Origin: Halorubrum salipaludis
GTDB taxonomy: Archaea; Halobacteriota; Halobacteria; Halobacteriales; Haloferacaceae
DNA: 64,000 bases
NCBI RefSeq assembly: GCF_002286985.1
Contig: NZ_NSKC01000010.1
Location: 52,672 to 116,671, forward strand
Reading direction: 5' to 3'
Shown here: piece by piece, positions 17,601 to 26,904 of the stretch
Position numbering within the stretch: the stretch's first letter is position 1
How the letters are laid out: each line of letters opens with the position of its first letter
Notes under the pieces: model-generated
The model's database searches: none
The model's input: the letters and a program-made list of their open reading frames with translations, nothing else
What the model was told of the DNA's origin: nothing
Position numbers and translations under genes: made by a program

Positions 17601-17979
17601 GCAAGAGTCGGCTCCCAGCGAGTTCGACACGCTCGAAATTGAACCGGAACCCGTTGCCACAAACCGGCGTGATGGAACGGTGGCTGTGTATTGGGACATC
17701 GAAGAACCAACGAGGGATGCAACCGTTTCGTACACTGTCGACCTGCCTTCGGAAAGCGGCGATGGGCTCGAATTGGCGTTCGACGGCAGGGCCGAAAGCG
17801 CGGACGGCCAGTACGTGATTGGCGGCGATGAGACCGCTGTCGTCGTAAGTGATGTCTTTCAGCGCGTCTTGGAACGAGGTGAAGTCACTGATGCGGATAT
17901 CGAGACTGCTGTCGGCCGTGAGGGTGTCACGGATGCGGAGTTCGACCGGCTTCGCCGAGCTTGGCTCGAAGAAGACTGA
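14641..17979 (+). CDS. RND superfamily (MMPL-type) exporter
   Basis: 1112 residues with the two-fold RND layout: one N-terminal helix, a large external loop rich in Asn-x-Thr/Ser, a five-helix bundle (about 350-500), a second helix and loop, and a second bundle (about 765-935). The proton-relay positions show as LIGLSIDYGLHVVMRYREA and GLTIGLGVDYSLHVSERF. After the last helix there is an unusual hydrophilic tail of about 175 residues. Haloarchaeal MMPL proteins probably export lipids or other hydrophobic molecules. It is monocistronic and divergent from a Bat-type regulator. Confidence 0.88.
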   Translation: MTPGVSKWIADNTRVVLAVMLVASAVAAAGVPMVDRSTSLDQFQTDADEADALDYADANFSTGDTETTSAQIIVQDDDVLDKETLVSMLEYEQTLRNNETINETLAENDSIRSIGNLIATTAIRQERTEDLRTRQVELNQTRRALDEAVISLGRNPNASTNQTFEAIDANTSVTLTAQEYSIFKDSVQQRRSTDTTTNSSNQTTTGMDNRTVGQRILAEEYTELSEDRQAVKTLEPTLDAQLDELRSLNDSQVNTLASDAFTENTNGSSQALAFMPDYYEPGSSETNATLMVVTQETPGGSFAPGDAPAEIEDSQAAMTDLASESESMSVLIYGDGIVSTEITDSMVDSILLVGPLAIVFVLLVLVVVYRDPLDILLGLLGVALVLVWTFGTMGWFDIAFSQPFIVVLVLLIGLSIDYGLHVVMRYREARESSDTPPRRAMTVALGTVGVALVYVTTTTAIGFLSNLTSPLAVFRELGIVSAIGIVSTLLVFGTLIPALKVELDGVLESHGVNRVKPAVGTSRGPINRLLDTGATLATKAPYVVIIVALLVSGAGAYGATDIDASFEQSDFLAEDPSDWVKDLPEPVAPGTYTAETTINTLDSDFVRRDTTATILVKGDVTDPATLDRIDAARENASDLSTTETYANGEAAISDPVTMMDRVAARNESFNATLAAADTDGDGVPDQNVTAVYDELYRVAPDDAGNVLNRKDGDYEAARMVVTVSGSVEDDTVHDQMDWVAEDVEGEGVSAIATGDVIVNQITADQLAQTAILSLIVALLSVLAVIAIAYRITEGSASLGVITIVPVAFTLTWVLGTMALLDIPFNIVTGMITGLTIGLGVDYSLHVSERFNQELEDAETVAVALHETITGTGGALLSSAATTASGFAVLLVAILPFLQSFGLITALTIVFAFLASVFVLPSLLVVWARLTGHGEDADTDDSQYEDARDTSTITESTVTRTIDPSYVLPDESVSVTVLLQGLNGRVSLQESAPSEFDTLEIEPEPVATNRRDGTVAVYWDIEEPTRDATVSYTVDLPSESGDGLELAFDGRAESADGQYVIGGDETAVVVSDVFQRVLERGEVTDADIETAVGREGVTDAEFDRLRRAWLEED

Positions 17980-18124
17980 AGGCTGCTATTTTTACATTCT
18001 GTATCTCAACTGCTGAGGAGTTCGACGAGACTGACGGTATCTCGATCCGAGGCTGGGTTGCTCTTCTAGTGCGTTCCGGGAGAACGGGAATCAACGGCAG
18101 GTATATCGGTGTTTGGGTGGAAAT

Positions 18125-18589
18125 ATGACCTGTATGACCTCAGACCGTGTTATCGACCTCCTGCAGAAGGCGTATGGTGATGAGATGGAGACCGTGATGA
18201 ACTACCAGACGAATGCGATTGTCCTAGATGGCGTCCGGGCCGAGGAGATCAAGCAGAGCCTCCAGCAAGACATTCAGGAGGAACTGACCCACGCCAAGCA
18301 ACTCGGAAATCGACTCAAGCAGTTAGACGCCCGCCCGCCCAGTTCGGCGGAATTCACCGCTCGGCAGGACTCGCTGCGACCGCCCGAAGATTCGACCGAC
18401 GTGCTCTCGGTTATCCGGGGCGTTCTCGACGCCGAAGGGGACGCTATCGACACGTACCGGTCGCTCATCGACGCTGCCGAGGACGCCGATGATCCTGTCA
18501 CCGAAGATCTCGCAGTGACGGTTCTCGCCGACGAAGAGGCCCATCAAACTGAATTCCGGGGCTTCGAAAAGGAGTATCAGGACGACTGA
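18125..18589 (+). CDS. Ferritin-like (DPS/bacterioferritin-type) protein
   Basis: 154 residues from ATG 18125 (an ATG nine bases on is equally possible). It is all helical with di-iron-type motifs: E-x-x-x-x-x-x-Y in EMETVMNYQ, QEELTHAKQLGNRL, then GDAIDTYRSL and LADEEAHQTEF. The two E-x-x-H pairs (EELTH and DEEAH) match the metal-binding helices of ferritin-like four-helix bundles. It may store iron or detoxify peroxide, which fits the metal and redox genes around it. Confidence 0.78.
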   Translation: MTCMTSDRVIDLLQKAYGDEMETVMNYQTNAIVLDGVRAEEIKQSLQQDIQEELTHAKQLGNRLKQLDARPPSSAEFTARQDSLRPPEDSTDVLSVIRGVLDAEGDAIDTYRSLIDAAEDADDPVTEDLAVTVLADEEAHQTEFRGFEKEYQDD

Positions 18590-18667
18590 GCCACCTCGTC
18601 AGGGGAGCGCAAAGCGCAATGATATCGCCCCACACGAGACGAGCGAAAATGTGACCAGTTCGAGTGA

Positions 18668-19054
18668 TCAAGCGGCAGTCGCTTCACGACTCCGTTCGGG
18701 GGGTCTCCGTGCCTTCCAGTAGAGGTATGCGAGAACGACGATGAGTATCGCCTGGAGTGTTTTATCCACGTACCCGAGCGTCGTGTATTCGCCGGCTTTC
18801 GCCACGTACCAGAGCGGAAATTGCACCGCCGTATACGCGATCCCCACCAGATAGAGAAGGGGTCGACGGTAATCCAAAAGGAACAATACGGCGGCACCGA
18901 GGAACCCGACTCCCGCAAGTGAAACGGGAATCCGTCCTTCGATGAGTCCGGCGTACACGTGGATGAGTCCGGTCATCAGGACGAGTAGAATCGCGAACCA
19001 GTGGGTTGGGGTGAGTGAGTCCGTCCTGATGTAGTCGCTAACCGTCTTGCCCAT
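18668..19054 (-). CDS. Four-helix membrane protein
   Basis: 128 residues with four hydrophobic segments (about 18-36, 42-60, 65-84, 95-115) and a basic C-terminal tail. It begins MGKTVSDYIRTDSLTPTHWF. No catalytic or haem motif is clear, though a few histidines occur in helix 1. It lies downstream of the decayed membrane gene on the same strand, near a haem-copper-oxidase-like gene. Function unknown. Confidence 0.65.
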   Translation of the reverse strand: MGKTVSDYIRTDSLTPTHWFAILLVLMTGLIHVYAGLIEGRIPVSLAGVGFLGAAVLFLLDYRRPLLYLVGIAYTAVQFPLWYVAKAGEYTTLGYVDKTLQAILIVVLAYLYWKARRPPERSREATAA

Positions 19055-19068
19055 AGTTAAGATAGATG

Positions 19069-19429
19069 CTACGAGCGGTTAAACTCCATTTCGAACACTT
19101 TCGCCATACCATCAAATTTCAGGGACATCGAGCCACCGACAACCATCCGTACGAGCTCGAGTGCGAACAGCGCCGTCGTCACGGTAATCGAAACTGCGCC
19201 GATCAAAACCAGTACGGGGGGCAGCACGAGGTAGATCTCCGAGAGGGTGCCGATCGCTATTGGGAAGTCCGGCCAGCGCCAGGAGCGAATTCCAACGAGC
19301 ACGACGCTATCGAGCGGGTAACCACAGGAGCAGTGCCCCGAAAACGATGCTGAGCAGCGAACAGATTCCCGTGGGCGTGTGCGAGACGAAAAGTGGGGGC
19401 TCACGTTCGCCCCGCGATTCATGCTTCAC
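19069..19429 (-). pseudogene. Decayed membrane protein gene with several frameshifts
   Basis: A single-frame reading from ATG 19422 gives 117 residues whose N-terminal third looks unlike protein. Switching frames restores sense: from GTG 19429 one frame gives a helix ending FGALLLWLP, the other frame then gives LDSVVLVGI, the first again gives NSLLALAGLP, and the second gives IAIGTLSEIYLVLPPVLVLIGAV to the end. This implies at least three small indels (near 19320, 19290 and 19262). The intact form would be a roughly 115-residue protein with three or four membrane helices. It follows the 40-residue membrane gene with an ATGA overlap. Confidence 0.55.
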
Positions 19430-19541
19430 GGCCTGGAGCGAGGTCACCCATGTAGATCAAAAAGAATCCGTAGAGCATGAACAAGACCATTACTCCGAGG
19501 CTGATTCCGATGTTCCCCTTCCCGATAGCTGAGTCGGACAT
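19419..19541 (-). CDS. Small single-helix membrane protein (40 residues)
   Basis: A 40-codon frame from ATG 19541 to TGA at 19419. One hydrophobic helix (about 13-32, ISLGVMVLFMLYGFFLIYMG) lies between a polar start and a short tail. The stop overlaps the start of the next gene as ATGA, which supports it being translated. It is divergent from the haem-copper-oxidase-like gene at 19731. Tiny single-helix subunits are common in respiratory oxidases, so an accessory role is possible but unproven. Confidence 0.6.
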   Translation of the reverse strand: MSDSAIGKGNIGISLGVMVLFMLYGFFLIYMGDLAPGREA

Positions 19542-19730
19542 GTGGCGTGTAAATCATCTTCCATTGATATGGGTGTTAGGCGAATTGAAGAAGGGAGTCG
19601 TTGGATGGAGTTCAGTCTCCAAATCGTATCAGTGTGGTCGACCACGCAACACCAACTTATCACGAATATATTCGATATACGCTATGTTGTTCGTGTGAAT
19701 CCATTTGGGGTCTACGCCCGTATACACACT

Positions 19731-21023
19731 ATGGCACGCCACCCGATCCGGTTTACCCCCTTCCACCTTGCAGGTGCACTGTTCCTGCTTGCTGGCCTCG
19801 TACTGGCTGTTTACCATGGTCTTGCACAGTTCGATCTCGTTTCAGGACTCGGCTGGGTTTCGTGGAGTCACATCCACTTCGTGACGATCGGCGGTTTCAC
19901 GCAGCTCCTGTTCGGGATGCTCCCGCAGCTCATGGCTCGAAAACTCGGTCGACCACTGCCACCGAAGTACTACGACTGGTTGAATTTTATTGGATTGAAC
20001 AGCGGGTTTCTCTTCCTGTGGTACGGACGCGGGTGGGGTCATACGTGGGCGTTTGATGGCGGACTCGTCGCGATCTGGCTGCTCGTTGCCGGATTGCTGG
20101 TCGTGATGTTGCGGATGGTCATGCAAAGCGCTCGCGCGTGGGATGCAACGGTCGGGTTGTACCTGGCGTCGGTTTTCGTGTTCCTGTGGGGGATCACGTA
20201 CGCGTACGGACTGTTCGCCCACGTCTGGCAGGTTCCCGGGGGCTGGCTCGGCTTGCGCGAAGCTCACGTCCACGCCAACGCCTGGGGCTTTCTCGGGCTC
20301 GCGGCCATCGGCACGCTCTACGACCTCTTTCCTCGCCTGCTCGATACCGATCTCTACAGCGAGCAGTTACGGAACTACTCGGCGTGGTTCTTCGTCGCCG
20401 GCATCTTCCCGCTGATCACCGGCCCCTGGATCGGGATGGGGCGGACAGTCACGGCCACTGGGCTGGTTCTCTTCGCGACAGGCTTCGGACTGTACCTGTA
20501 CAACCTGGTCCAGACGTACCGATCGGCGGACACTCGGTCGGGCATCACTCTGTCGGTGCTGGCGGCCCAGTTTTGGATGCTTGGGCCGGCGGGGTTCGCA
20601 CCATTCGTCCTGTTCGGTGTCGAGTGGGTGGACCCAGCGTATATCGAGGCTGGCGCTCTCCACTTCTTCTTCATGGGGTGGGCACTCCCGATCGCGCTGG
20701 CCGGACTTTTGCTTTACTTCCGGAACCTCCCAGCCCTGCGTGGGGACCGACTCGGCCTCAGTGGTCGCGTCGATTCGACGGATCTTCTCCCGGACGGGAT
20801 CGTCCCGTCGGTGATCCCAAGCTGGATGGTCTGGGTTTGGAACATCGCGATCTTGGTGGTGGGCGTCGGCTTTTTCTATCAGGATCAGCCGTGGTCAGCA
20901 TACCTTTTCGGCTCCGGATACACCGCACTCGTCGTCTTGTGGCTCTATGAACTAACACAGGCATTCCGCTTGCGTTGGACTCTCCAGGCTGACTCCGAGG
21001 CGACCACCGACACGGACCTCTGA
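19731..21023 (+). CDS. Haem-copper-oxidase/NnrS-like multi-pass membrane protein
   Basis: 430 residues from the ATG at 19731. The in-frame upstream extension is polar and unlikely. About twelve hydrophobic segments fill the protein. Conserved-looking histidines cluster at SHIHFVTIGGFTQLLFGM (H47, H49) and REAHVHANAWGFLGL (about 176-190), resembling haem-binding helices of the subunit I / NorB / NnrS group. Possible roles are an oxygen or NO reductase-like subunit or a haem-copper handling protein. There is no subunit II gene nearby. A small membrane gene and a decayed membrane gene lie upstream on the other strand. Confidence 0.62.
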   Translation: MARHPIRFTPFHLAGALFLLAGLVLAVYHGLAQFDLVSGLGWVSWSHIHFVTIGGFTQLLFGMLPQLMARKLGRPLPPKYYDWLNFIGLNSGFLFLWYGRGWGHTWAFDGGLVAIWLLVAGLLVVMLRMVMQSARAWDATVGLYLASVFVFLWGITYAYGLFAHVWQVPGGWLGLREAHVHANAWGFLGLAAIGTLYDLFPRLLDTDLYSEQLRNYSAWFFVAGIFPLITGPWIGMGRTVTATGLVLFATGFGLYLYNLVQTYRSADTRSGITLSVLAAQFWMLGPAGFAPFVLFGVEWVDPAYIEAGALHFFFMGWALPIALAGLLLYFRNLPALRGDRLGLSGRVDSTDLLPDGIVPSVIPSWMVWVWNIAILVVGVGFFYQDQPWSAYLFGSGYTALVVLWLYELTQAFRLRWTLQADSEATTDTDL

Positions 21024-21122
21024 GAACCGACTGTCCCTCCTCGTTATTTCGGTGAGTTCTGGAATCCTCTTCGCAGAAAACTGAACCCTGATTCTCATCG
21101 AATCGGATTCGGGGGGAGATTG

Positions 21123-23936
21123 ATGTCGTTGCCTATCACATATTTAACTACTGTGACTGATCCGCTCCCATTCGATGCCGTCCGTGAACTCGACGTCGAC
21201 GGGACGACGTACAAGATGGCTGATCTTCGAGCACTCGAAGAACAGGGGCTCTGCGATCTCGATACGCTCCCCGTGAGTATCCGGATCCTCCTGGAATCGG
21301 TGCTCCGGAACGCCGACGGCGACACGATTACTGCATCGGACGTCAGGAATGCTGCTGGCTGGGAGCCAGACGTACCGGACGCGGAGGTACCGTTCTCGCC
21401 GTCTCGGGTAGTACTACAGGACCTTACCGGCGTGCCCGCAGTCGTTGACTTAGCAGCCCTTCGCTCCGAAGTCGAGCGCAAAGATCGCTATCCGAGCTTG
21501 GTCGAACCGGAAATTCCCATCGACCTCGTCATCGACCACAGCGTCCAGGTCGACTACTTCGACTCCGAGGACGCCTACGAGAAGAACGTCGAACTGGAGT
21601 ACGAGCGCAACGCCGAGCGGTATCGCGCGATCAAGTGGGCACAGAACGCTTTCGAGAATTTCAACGTCGTCCCGCCGGGCACCGGCATCGTCCACCAGGT
21701 AAATCTCGAACACCTCGGTCGCGTCGTCCACGCCCGCGAACAGGACGCCGAGAACTGGCTCTTGCCGGACACGCTCGTCGGGACGGACAGCCACACCCCG
21801 ATGATCGGCGGCATCGGTGTCGTCGGTTGGGGCGTCGGTGGCATCGAAGCTGAAGCGGCGATGCTCGGCCAGCCGATCACGATGAAACTCCCCGAGGTTG
21901 TCGGCGTCTGCCTCGAGGGTGAATTACCCGAGGGCGCGACGGCCACGGATCTTGTACTTCACATCACTGAACGGCTCCGCGAGGTTGGCGTCGTCGACCG
22001 GTTCGTCGAGTTCTTCGGCCCCGGCGTGGAGACCCTCACCGTACCCGACCGGGCAACGATCGCCAATATGGCGCCCGAACAGGGCTCGACGATCAGCATG
22101 TTCCCGGTCGACGAGCAGACGCTCGACTATCTCGAACTCACCGGACGCGACCCCGACCACATCGACCTCGTCCGCGAATACCTCGAAGCGCAAGGGCTGT
22201 TCGGGGAACAGGAACCAGAGTACACGGAGGTCGTCGAGTTCGATCTTTCGACTGTCGAACCGAGTCTGGCCGGTCACAAGCGGCCACAGGACCGGATCCC
22301 GATGGGGGACGTGAAACAGAGCTTCCGGGAACTTCTCTACGGTGAGTTCGAAGACAACCTCGACGACGTCGACGAGGATGCTCTACAGCGGTGGCTCGGT
22401 GAAGGTGGTGCAGCCGGTGTGGAGGCCGACGGCGGCGTCCAGGTCAAAACTGAATCCGAACTGCATCCGTTAACCAAACGCGTCGAAGTCAACCTTGACG
22501 GTGAAACGGTCGAAATTGAACATGGTGATGTCTTAGTCAGCGCCATCACGAGCTGTACGAACACGTCGAACCCGTCGGTGATGATCGCTGCTGGACTGCT
22601 CGCCCAGAACGCCGTCGAAAAAGGCTTGGATGTCCCGCCCTACGTCAAGACGAGCCTCGCACCCGGCAGCCGCGTCGTCACGCAATATCTCGAAAAATCG
22701 GGACTGCTTCCGTATCTCGAAGAGCTCGGGTACGCCGTCGTCGGCTACGGCTGTACCACTTGTATCGGCAACACCGGACCACTTCCCGACCCTATCGAAC
22801 AGGCCATCGACGACCACGACCTCTGGACGACGAGTGTCCTCTCGGGGAACCGTAACTTCGAGGCGCGTATCCACCCGAAGATCCGCGCGAACTACCTCGC
22901 GAGCCCGCCGCTCGTGGTCGCTTACGGGCTCGCAGGACGGATGGACATCGACCTCGAACAAGAGCCGCTGGGCACTGACACTGAAGGTGACCCAGTCTAT
23001 CTGGCTGACATCTGGCCCGATGCAGAGGACGTGCAGGCAGCAATCCATGAGAACGTCTCTCCGGAGATGTTCGAGGAGAAGTATGCCTCCGTGTTCGAGG
23101 GTGACGAGCGGTGGGCTGCTCTCGATGCGCCCAGCGGTGACGTCTACGAGTGGGACGACGACTCGACGTACATTCGTGAGCCGCCGTTCTTCCAGGACTT
23201 CCCGCTAGAGAAACCCGGCGTCGCCGATATCGAGGACGCACGCTGTCTGCTGACGCTCGGCGATACCGTTACCACCGACCACATCAGTCCTGCTGGCCCG
23301 TTCGGGGCTGATCTCCCTGCCGGCCAGTGGTTGCTCGATCACGGCGTCGAACCGTACGAATTCAACACGTACGGCGCACGTCGTGGCAATCACGAGGTGA
23401 TGATGCGAGGGACGTTCGCCAACGTTCGTATCGAGAACGAGATGCTTGACGACGCTGAGGGCGGCTACACAATTCATCACCCGTCTGATGAGCAGACCAC
23501 CGTCTTCGAGGGCAGCCAACGCTACCGGGAGGAGGGCACCCCACTCATCGTGATGGCTGGCGAGGAGTTCGGTACTGGATCCAGCCGGGACTGGGCGGCG
23601 AAAGGAACGGACCTGCTCGGTGTCCGTGCAACCATCGCCGAGAGTTACGAGCGTATCTACCGGGACAACCTCGTCGGTATGGGTGTGCTCCCCCTGCAGT
23701 TCGATGATAGCGACTCGTGGGAATCTCTCAGTCTGGATGGGTCGGAGGTCTTCACGATCCACGGCCTTGATGACGGCCTCGACGTGATGGATAAGCTGAC
23801 CGTTATCGCCGAGCGTGCGGGCGGTTCGACTGTCGAGTTCCCGGTCACGGCACAGGTCGGTACGCCGGCCGCTGTGACGTATATTGAACACGGCGGGATA
23901 CTACACTACGTCCTTAGACAACTCCTCACACAGTAG
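21123..23936 (+). CDS. acnA: Aconitate hydratase (AcnA type)
   Basis: 937 residues from ATG 21123, preceded by a GGGGGAG ribosome site. The [4Fe-4S] ligands are visible at C478 (ITSCTNTSNPSV) and C544/C547 (YGCTTCIGNTG). The swivelling domain 4 ends with GEEFGTGSSRDWAAKG and ATIAESYERIYRDNLVGMG. It isomerises citrate to isocitrate in the TCA cycle. Full length for the bacterial-type AcnA/IRP1 family and apparently intact. It stands alone between the oxidase-like gene and a DoxX gene, so its place on an accessory-type replicon is notable. Confidence 0.95.
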   Translation: MSLPITYLTTVTDPLPFDAVRELDVDGTTYKMADLRALEEQGLCDLDTLPVSIRILLESVLRNADGDTITASDVRNAAGWEPDVPDAEVPFSPSRVVLQDLTGVPAVVDLAALRSEVERKDRYPSLVEPEIPIDLVIDHSVQVDYFDSEDAYEKNVELEYERNAERYRAIKWAQNAFENFNVVPPGTGIVHQVNLEHLGRVVHAREQDAENWLLPDTLVGTDSHTPMIGGIGVVGWGVGGIEAEAAMLGQPITMKLPEVVGVCLEGELPEGATATDLVLHITERLREVGVVDRFVEFFGPGVETLTVPDRATIANMAPEQGSTISMFPVDEQTLDYLELTGRDPDHIDLVREYLEAQGLFGEQEPEYTEVVEFDLSTVEPSLAGHKRPQDRIPMGDVKQSFRELLYGEFEDNLDDVDEDALQRWLGEGGAAGVEADGGVQVKTESELHPLTKRVEVNLDGETVEIEHGDVLVSAITSCTNTSNPSVMIAAGLLAQNAVEKGLDVPPYVKTSLAPGSRVVTQYLEKSGLLPYLEELGYAVVGYGCTTCIGNTGPLPDPIEQAIDDHDLWTTSVLSGNRNFEARIHPKIRANYLASPPLVVAYGLAGRMDIDLEQEPLGTDTEGDPVYLADIWPDAEDVQAAIHENVSPEMFEEKYASVFEGDERWAALDAPSGDVYEWDDDSTYIREPPFFQDFPLEKPGVADIEDARCLLTLGDTVTTDHISPAGPFGADLPAGQWLLDHGVEPYEFNTYGARRGNHEVMMRGTFANVRIENEMLDDAEGGYTIHHPSDEQTTVFEGSQRYREEGTPLIVMAGEEFGTGSSRDWAAKGTDLLGVRATIAESYERIYRDNLVGMGVLPLQFDDSDSWESLSLDGSEVFTIHGLDDGLDVMDKLTVIAERAGGSTVEFPVTAQVGTPAAVTYIEHGGILHYVLRQLLTQ

Positions 23937-24009
23937 TCCTTCTCGCCTGAATCTATCTGTTTCTGCTGGCGTATTTTTAAGCTTGCGCGAGGAATGTGTA
24001 CAGTGCAAT

Positions 24010-24564
24010 ATGACCTCACAAGAGATCCAGCTGAAAAGCACCGTTGGCGGATTTACAGCAACTGGCCAGCTCCACACGTTGAGTGTTTGGTTCATACTCG
24101 CCCTCCGCCTGATGATGGGGATTGCGTTCCTCCAGAGTGGCGTCGACAAGGTTCTATCGGGGAGTTTTAGCGCCGCGGGATATCTGCAGAACGCCCCCTC
24201 TGCGAATGGGAGTCCGGTAGCAGATCTGTTCGTCGCAATGGGAGAGACACCGTGGTTCGTCGACTTCGTGAATATCGCCGTCCCGTGGGGAGAACTCCTC
24301 ATCGGTCTCGGCCTGCTCGTGGGGTTCATCACTCGGTTTGCCGCATTTTGGGGTGCATTCATGATGCTCCTGTTCTACCTCGGCAACTGGGACGTCAGCC
24401 ACGGTTACATCAACGGCGACTTCGCGTACATGCTCGTGTTCCTCTCCGTCGCCGCCTTCGGTGCGGGACGTATCCTCGGGCTTGACGCCTACATTGAGAG
24501 TTACGATGTCGGCGGCGAGACACTCGCTGAACGCTACCCGTGGGCACGCTACGTTTTGGGATAG
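24010..24564 (+). CDS. DoxX-family membrane protein
   Basis: 184 residues from ATG 24010. Four hydrophobic helices occur with the DoxX-like signatures LRLMMGIAFLQSGVDKVLSG and WGELLIGLGLLVGFITRFAAFWGAFMMLLFY. The last segment has GDFAYMLVFLSVAAFGAGRILGLD. DoxX proteins are linked to quinol oxidation, thiosulfate oxidation or redox stress in different organisms, so the exact role is open. A good TATA-like TATTTTTAAG lies around 23969-23981. Confidence 0.8.
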   Translation: MTSQEIQLKSTVGGFTATGQLHTLSVWFILALRLMMGIAFLQSGVDKVLSGSFSAAGYLQNAPSANGSPVADLFVAMGETPWFVDFVNIAVPWGELLIGLGLLVGFITRFAAFWGAFMMLLFYLGNWDVSHGYINGDFAYMLVFLSVAAFGAGRILGLDAYIESYDVGGETLAERYPWARYVLG

Positions 24565-24655
24565 CCGAATTCTATGAATATGTTACGCACATAGTGGAAA
24601 GCTCGACTCGCGTTGCCACCGACGTCGAATCACACCTGAAACAACTCACCCAATA

Positions 24656-26836
24656 ATGGACGATCATAATCAACCGGCGAACGGCGATCCACATCATCAC
24701 AGCTCACAGAGGCCGGAGCCAAGTGAGCAATTGCCCCAGAAAGCAGAAGCTAACTCCTCTCATCACGCGGACGACAACGGAACGCATAGTCAACACGAGG
24801 GACCCGACGGACAGAGCGGAATGCACGAAGGTCACGAGCAACTGTTCCGTCGGCGCTTCTTCGTCTCGACGCTCCTCTCGATCCCCGTCCTCCTGTACAG
24901 CGAAACGTTACAGGAGTGGCTTGGATTCTCCGTCCCAGCGTTTCCGGGCAGCGAATGGATCAATCCCGTCTTTGCAGTGATCGTCTTCGGATACGGTGGC
25001 ATTCCGTTCCTCCGGATGGCGATGCCGGAACTGAAAGACCGGTCGCCGGGGATGATGACGCTGATCTCGATGGCCATCTCGGTCGCGTTCATCTACAGCC
25101 TCGCGAGTGTGGTCTTTCCGACGCAATCGGCGTTCTTCTGGGAGCTCGTTACGCTGATCGACATCATGCTGCTCGGGCACTGGATCGAGATGCGGTCGGT
25201 CCGGCGGGCCTCCAGCGCGCTCGACGAACTGGCGAAACTGATGCCAGACACCGCCGAGCGAATCACCGAGTCCGGTGATACCGAGGAAGTCCCTGTCAGT
25301 GAACTCTCAGAGGGCGACCTCATGCTCGTCCGGCCAGGCGCGAGCGTGCCCGCCGACGGCGTCGTCGAAGAGGGCGATTCGGACGTCAACGAGTCGATGA
25401 TCACCGGCGAGTCGAAACCGGTCTCGAAGGACCCCGGCGACGAGGTCATCGGCGGGACCATCAACGGCGACGGCAGCCTCCGCGTGCGCGTCGGTGCGAC
25501 GGGCGAGGAGACGACGCTCGCGGGCATCATGCGCCTCGTCGAGGAAGCCCAACAGAGCAAATCCAAGACACAGGTGCTGGCCGACCGCGCGGCTGGCTGG
25601 CTGTTCTACGTCGCGCTCGGGGCGGCAGTCGTGACCGCAATCGCGTGGACGGTCGCGGTCTCGTTCGACGCGACCGTCATCGAGCGCGTCGTAACGGTGC
25701 TCGTCATCGCCTGCCCACACGCACTTGGGCTCGCCATCCCCCTCGTGGTCGCGATCAACACGTCGCTCGCTGCTCGGAACGGGATGCTCGTTCGCGACCG
25801 GATCGCGATGGAGGACGCACGGAATCTGGACGCGATCATCTTCGACAAGACGGGGACGCTCACCGAAGGCGAACACGGCGTCGTCGACATGGCGACCGTC
25901 GACGGCGTCGACGAGGACGACGCGCTCGCGCTGGCGGCGGCCGTCGAGAGCGATTCCGAGCACATGATCGCGCAAGCCATCCGCGAGGCAGCCGACGAGT
26001 ATGATCTTCGCGCACCTGACGCGACCGACTTCGAGGCGATCAAAGGCCGAGGCGTCCGCGCGAATGTCGATGGAAACGAGGTCTACGTCGGCGGGCCGAA
26101 CCTGTTGACCCAACTCGATAGCGAGAGGCCGGACCATCTCCAGCGCTTCGCGGACGAGGCCGGCGAGAACGCACAGACGGTGGTGTATCTCGTTCGTGAA
26201 GGAGAGCTGATCGCTGCGTTCGCGATGGCCGACGTGATCCGCGAGGAGAGTTACCGCGTCGTCGACGCCCTCCACGACCTGGGCATCGAGGTGGCGATGC
26301 TGACTGGAGACTCCCAAGACGTCGCCGACGCTGTCGCCGACGAGTTGGGTATTGACACGGTGTTTGCGGAGGTCCTCCCCGAAGACAAGGACGAGAAAGT
26401 GCAGGAACTCCAGGATCAGGGGAAGCTCGTGGGGATGGTCGGCGACGGCGTGAACGACGCGCCCGCACTGACGCGAGCCGACGTCGGCATCGCAATCGGC
26501 AGTGGTACTGACGTTGCCGTCCAGTCGGCGGACGTCATTCTCGTCCAGAACAACCCGATGGACGTCGTTCGGCTCGTGAAACTCAGCAAGGCCAGCTACC
26601 GAAAGATGCAGGAGAACATCGTCTGGGCCGCCGGCTACAACGTCTTCGCACTCCCACTTGCAGCTGGCGTCCTTGCGCCGATCGGGATTCTGCTGTCCCC
26701 CGCCGTTGGCGCCCTCCTGATGTCTCTGAGTACGGTGATTGTCGCAATCAACGCACAGCTGCTCCGCCGCGTGGATCTGTCCATCCCCAATCTTCCAGGT
26801 GGGACACCATCTACGGAGCCACAGCCCGCCGACTGA
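24656..26836 (+). CDS. copB: CopB-type copper-exporting P1B ATPase
   Basis: 726 residues. The N-terminal 60 residues are His-rich (HHHSS, SSHH, SQHEG, MHEGHE) and replace an HMA domain. The P1B core has the membrane motif C353-P354-H355 ([15 protein letters not shown]), phosphorylation site D397 in DKTGT, TGES and [10 protein letters not shown]. The CPH motif and His-rich start define the CopB/P1B-3 subgroup, usually Cu or Ag exporters. It is the second metal pump in the window and differs from the CPG pump at 7764. A convergent PadR regulator lies 68 bases downstream. Confidence 0.92.
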   Translation: MDDHNQPANGDPHHHSSQRPEPSEQLPQKAEANSSHHADDNGTHSQHEGPDGQSGMHEGHEQLFRRRFFVSTLLSIPVLLYSETLQEWLGFSVPAFPGSEWINPVFAVIVFGYGGIPFLRMAMPELKDRSPGMMTLISMAISVAFIYSLASVVFPTQSAFFWELVTLIDIMLLGHWIEMRSVRRASSALDELAKLMPDTAERITESGDTEEVPVSELSEGDLMLVRPGASVPADGVVEEGDSDVNESMITGESKPVSKDPGDEVIGGTINGDGSLRVRVGATGEETTLAGIMRLVEEAQQSKSKTQVLADRAAGWLFYVALGAAVVTAIAWTVAVSFDATVIERVVTVLVIACPHALGLAIPLVVAINTSLAARNGMLVRDRIAMEDARNLDAIIFDKTGTLTEGEHGVVDMATVDGVDEDDALALAAAVESDSEHMIAQAIREAADEYDLRAPDATDFEAIKGRGVRANVDGNEVYVGGPNLLTQLDSERPDHLQRFADEAGENAQTVVYLVREGELIAAFAMADVIREESYRVVDALHDLGIEVAMLTGDSQDVADAVADELGIDTVFAEVLPEDKDEKVQELQDQGKLVGMVGDGVNDAPALTRADVGIAIGSGTDVAVQSADVILVQNNPMDVVRLVKLSKASYRKMQENIVWAAGYNVFALPLAAGVLAPIGILLSPAVGALLMSLSTVIVAINAQLLRRVDLSIPNLPGGTPSTEPQPAD

Positions 26837-26904
26837 GGTCCTTTCTGGCTACTTCAAGAGGGATTCCGTCGGGTTGACCGTCGCTTCGGACAGTCCGGTG
26901 GGTG

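Noticed and set aside
19542..19730. 63-codon N-terminal extension of the haem-copper-oxidase-like gene
   Set aside because: Unlike the membrane protein that follows; it overlaps the promoter side of the divergent 40-residue gene and lacks a ribosome site.
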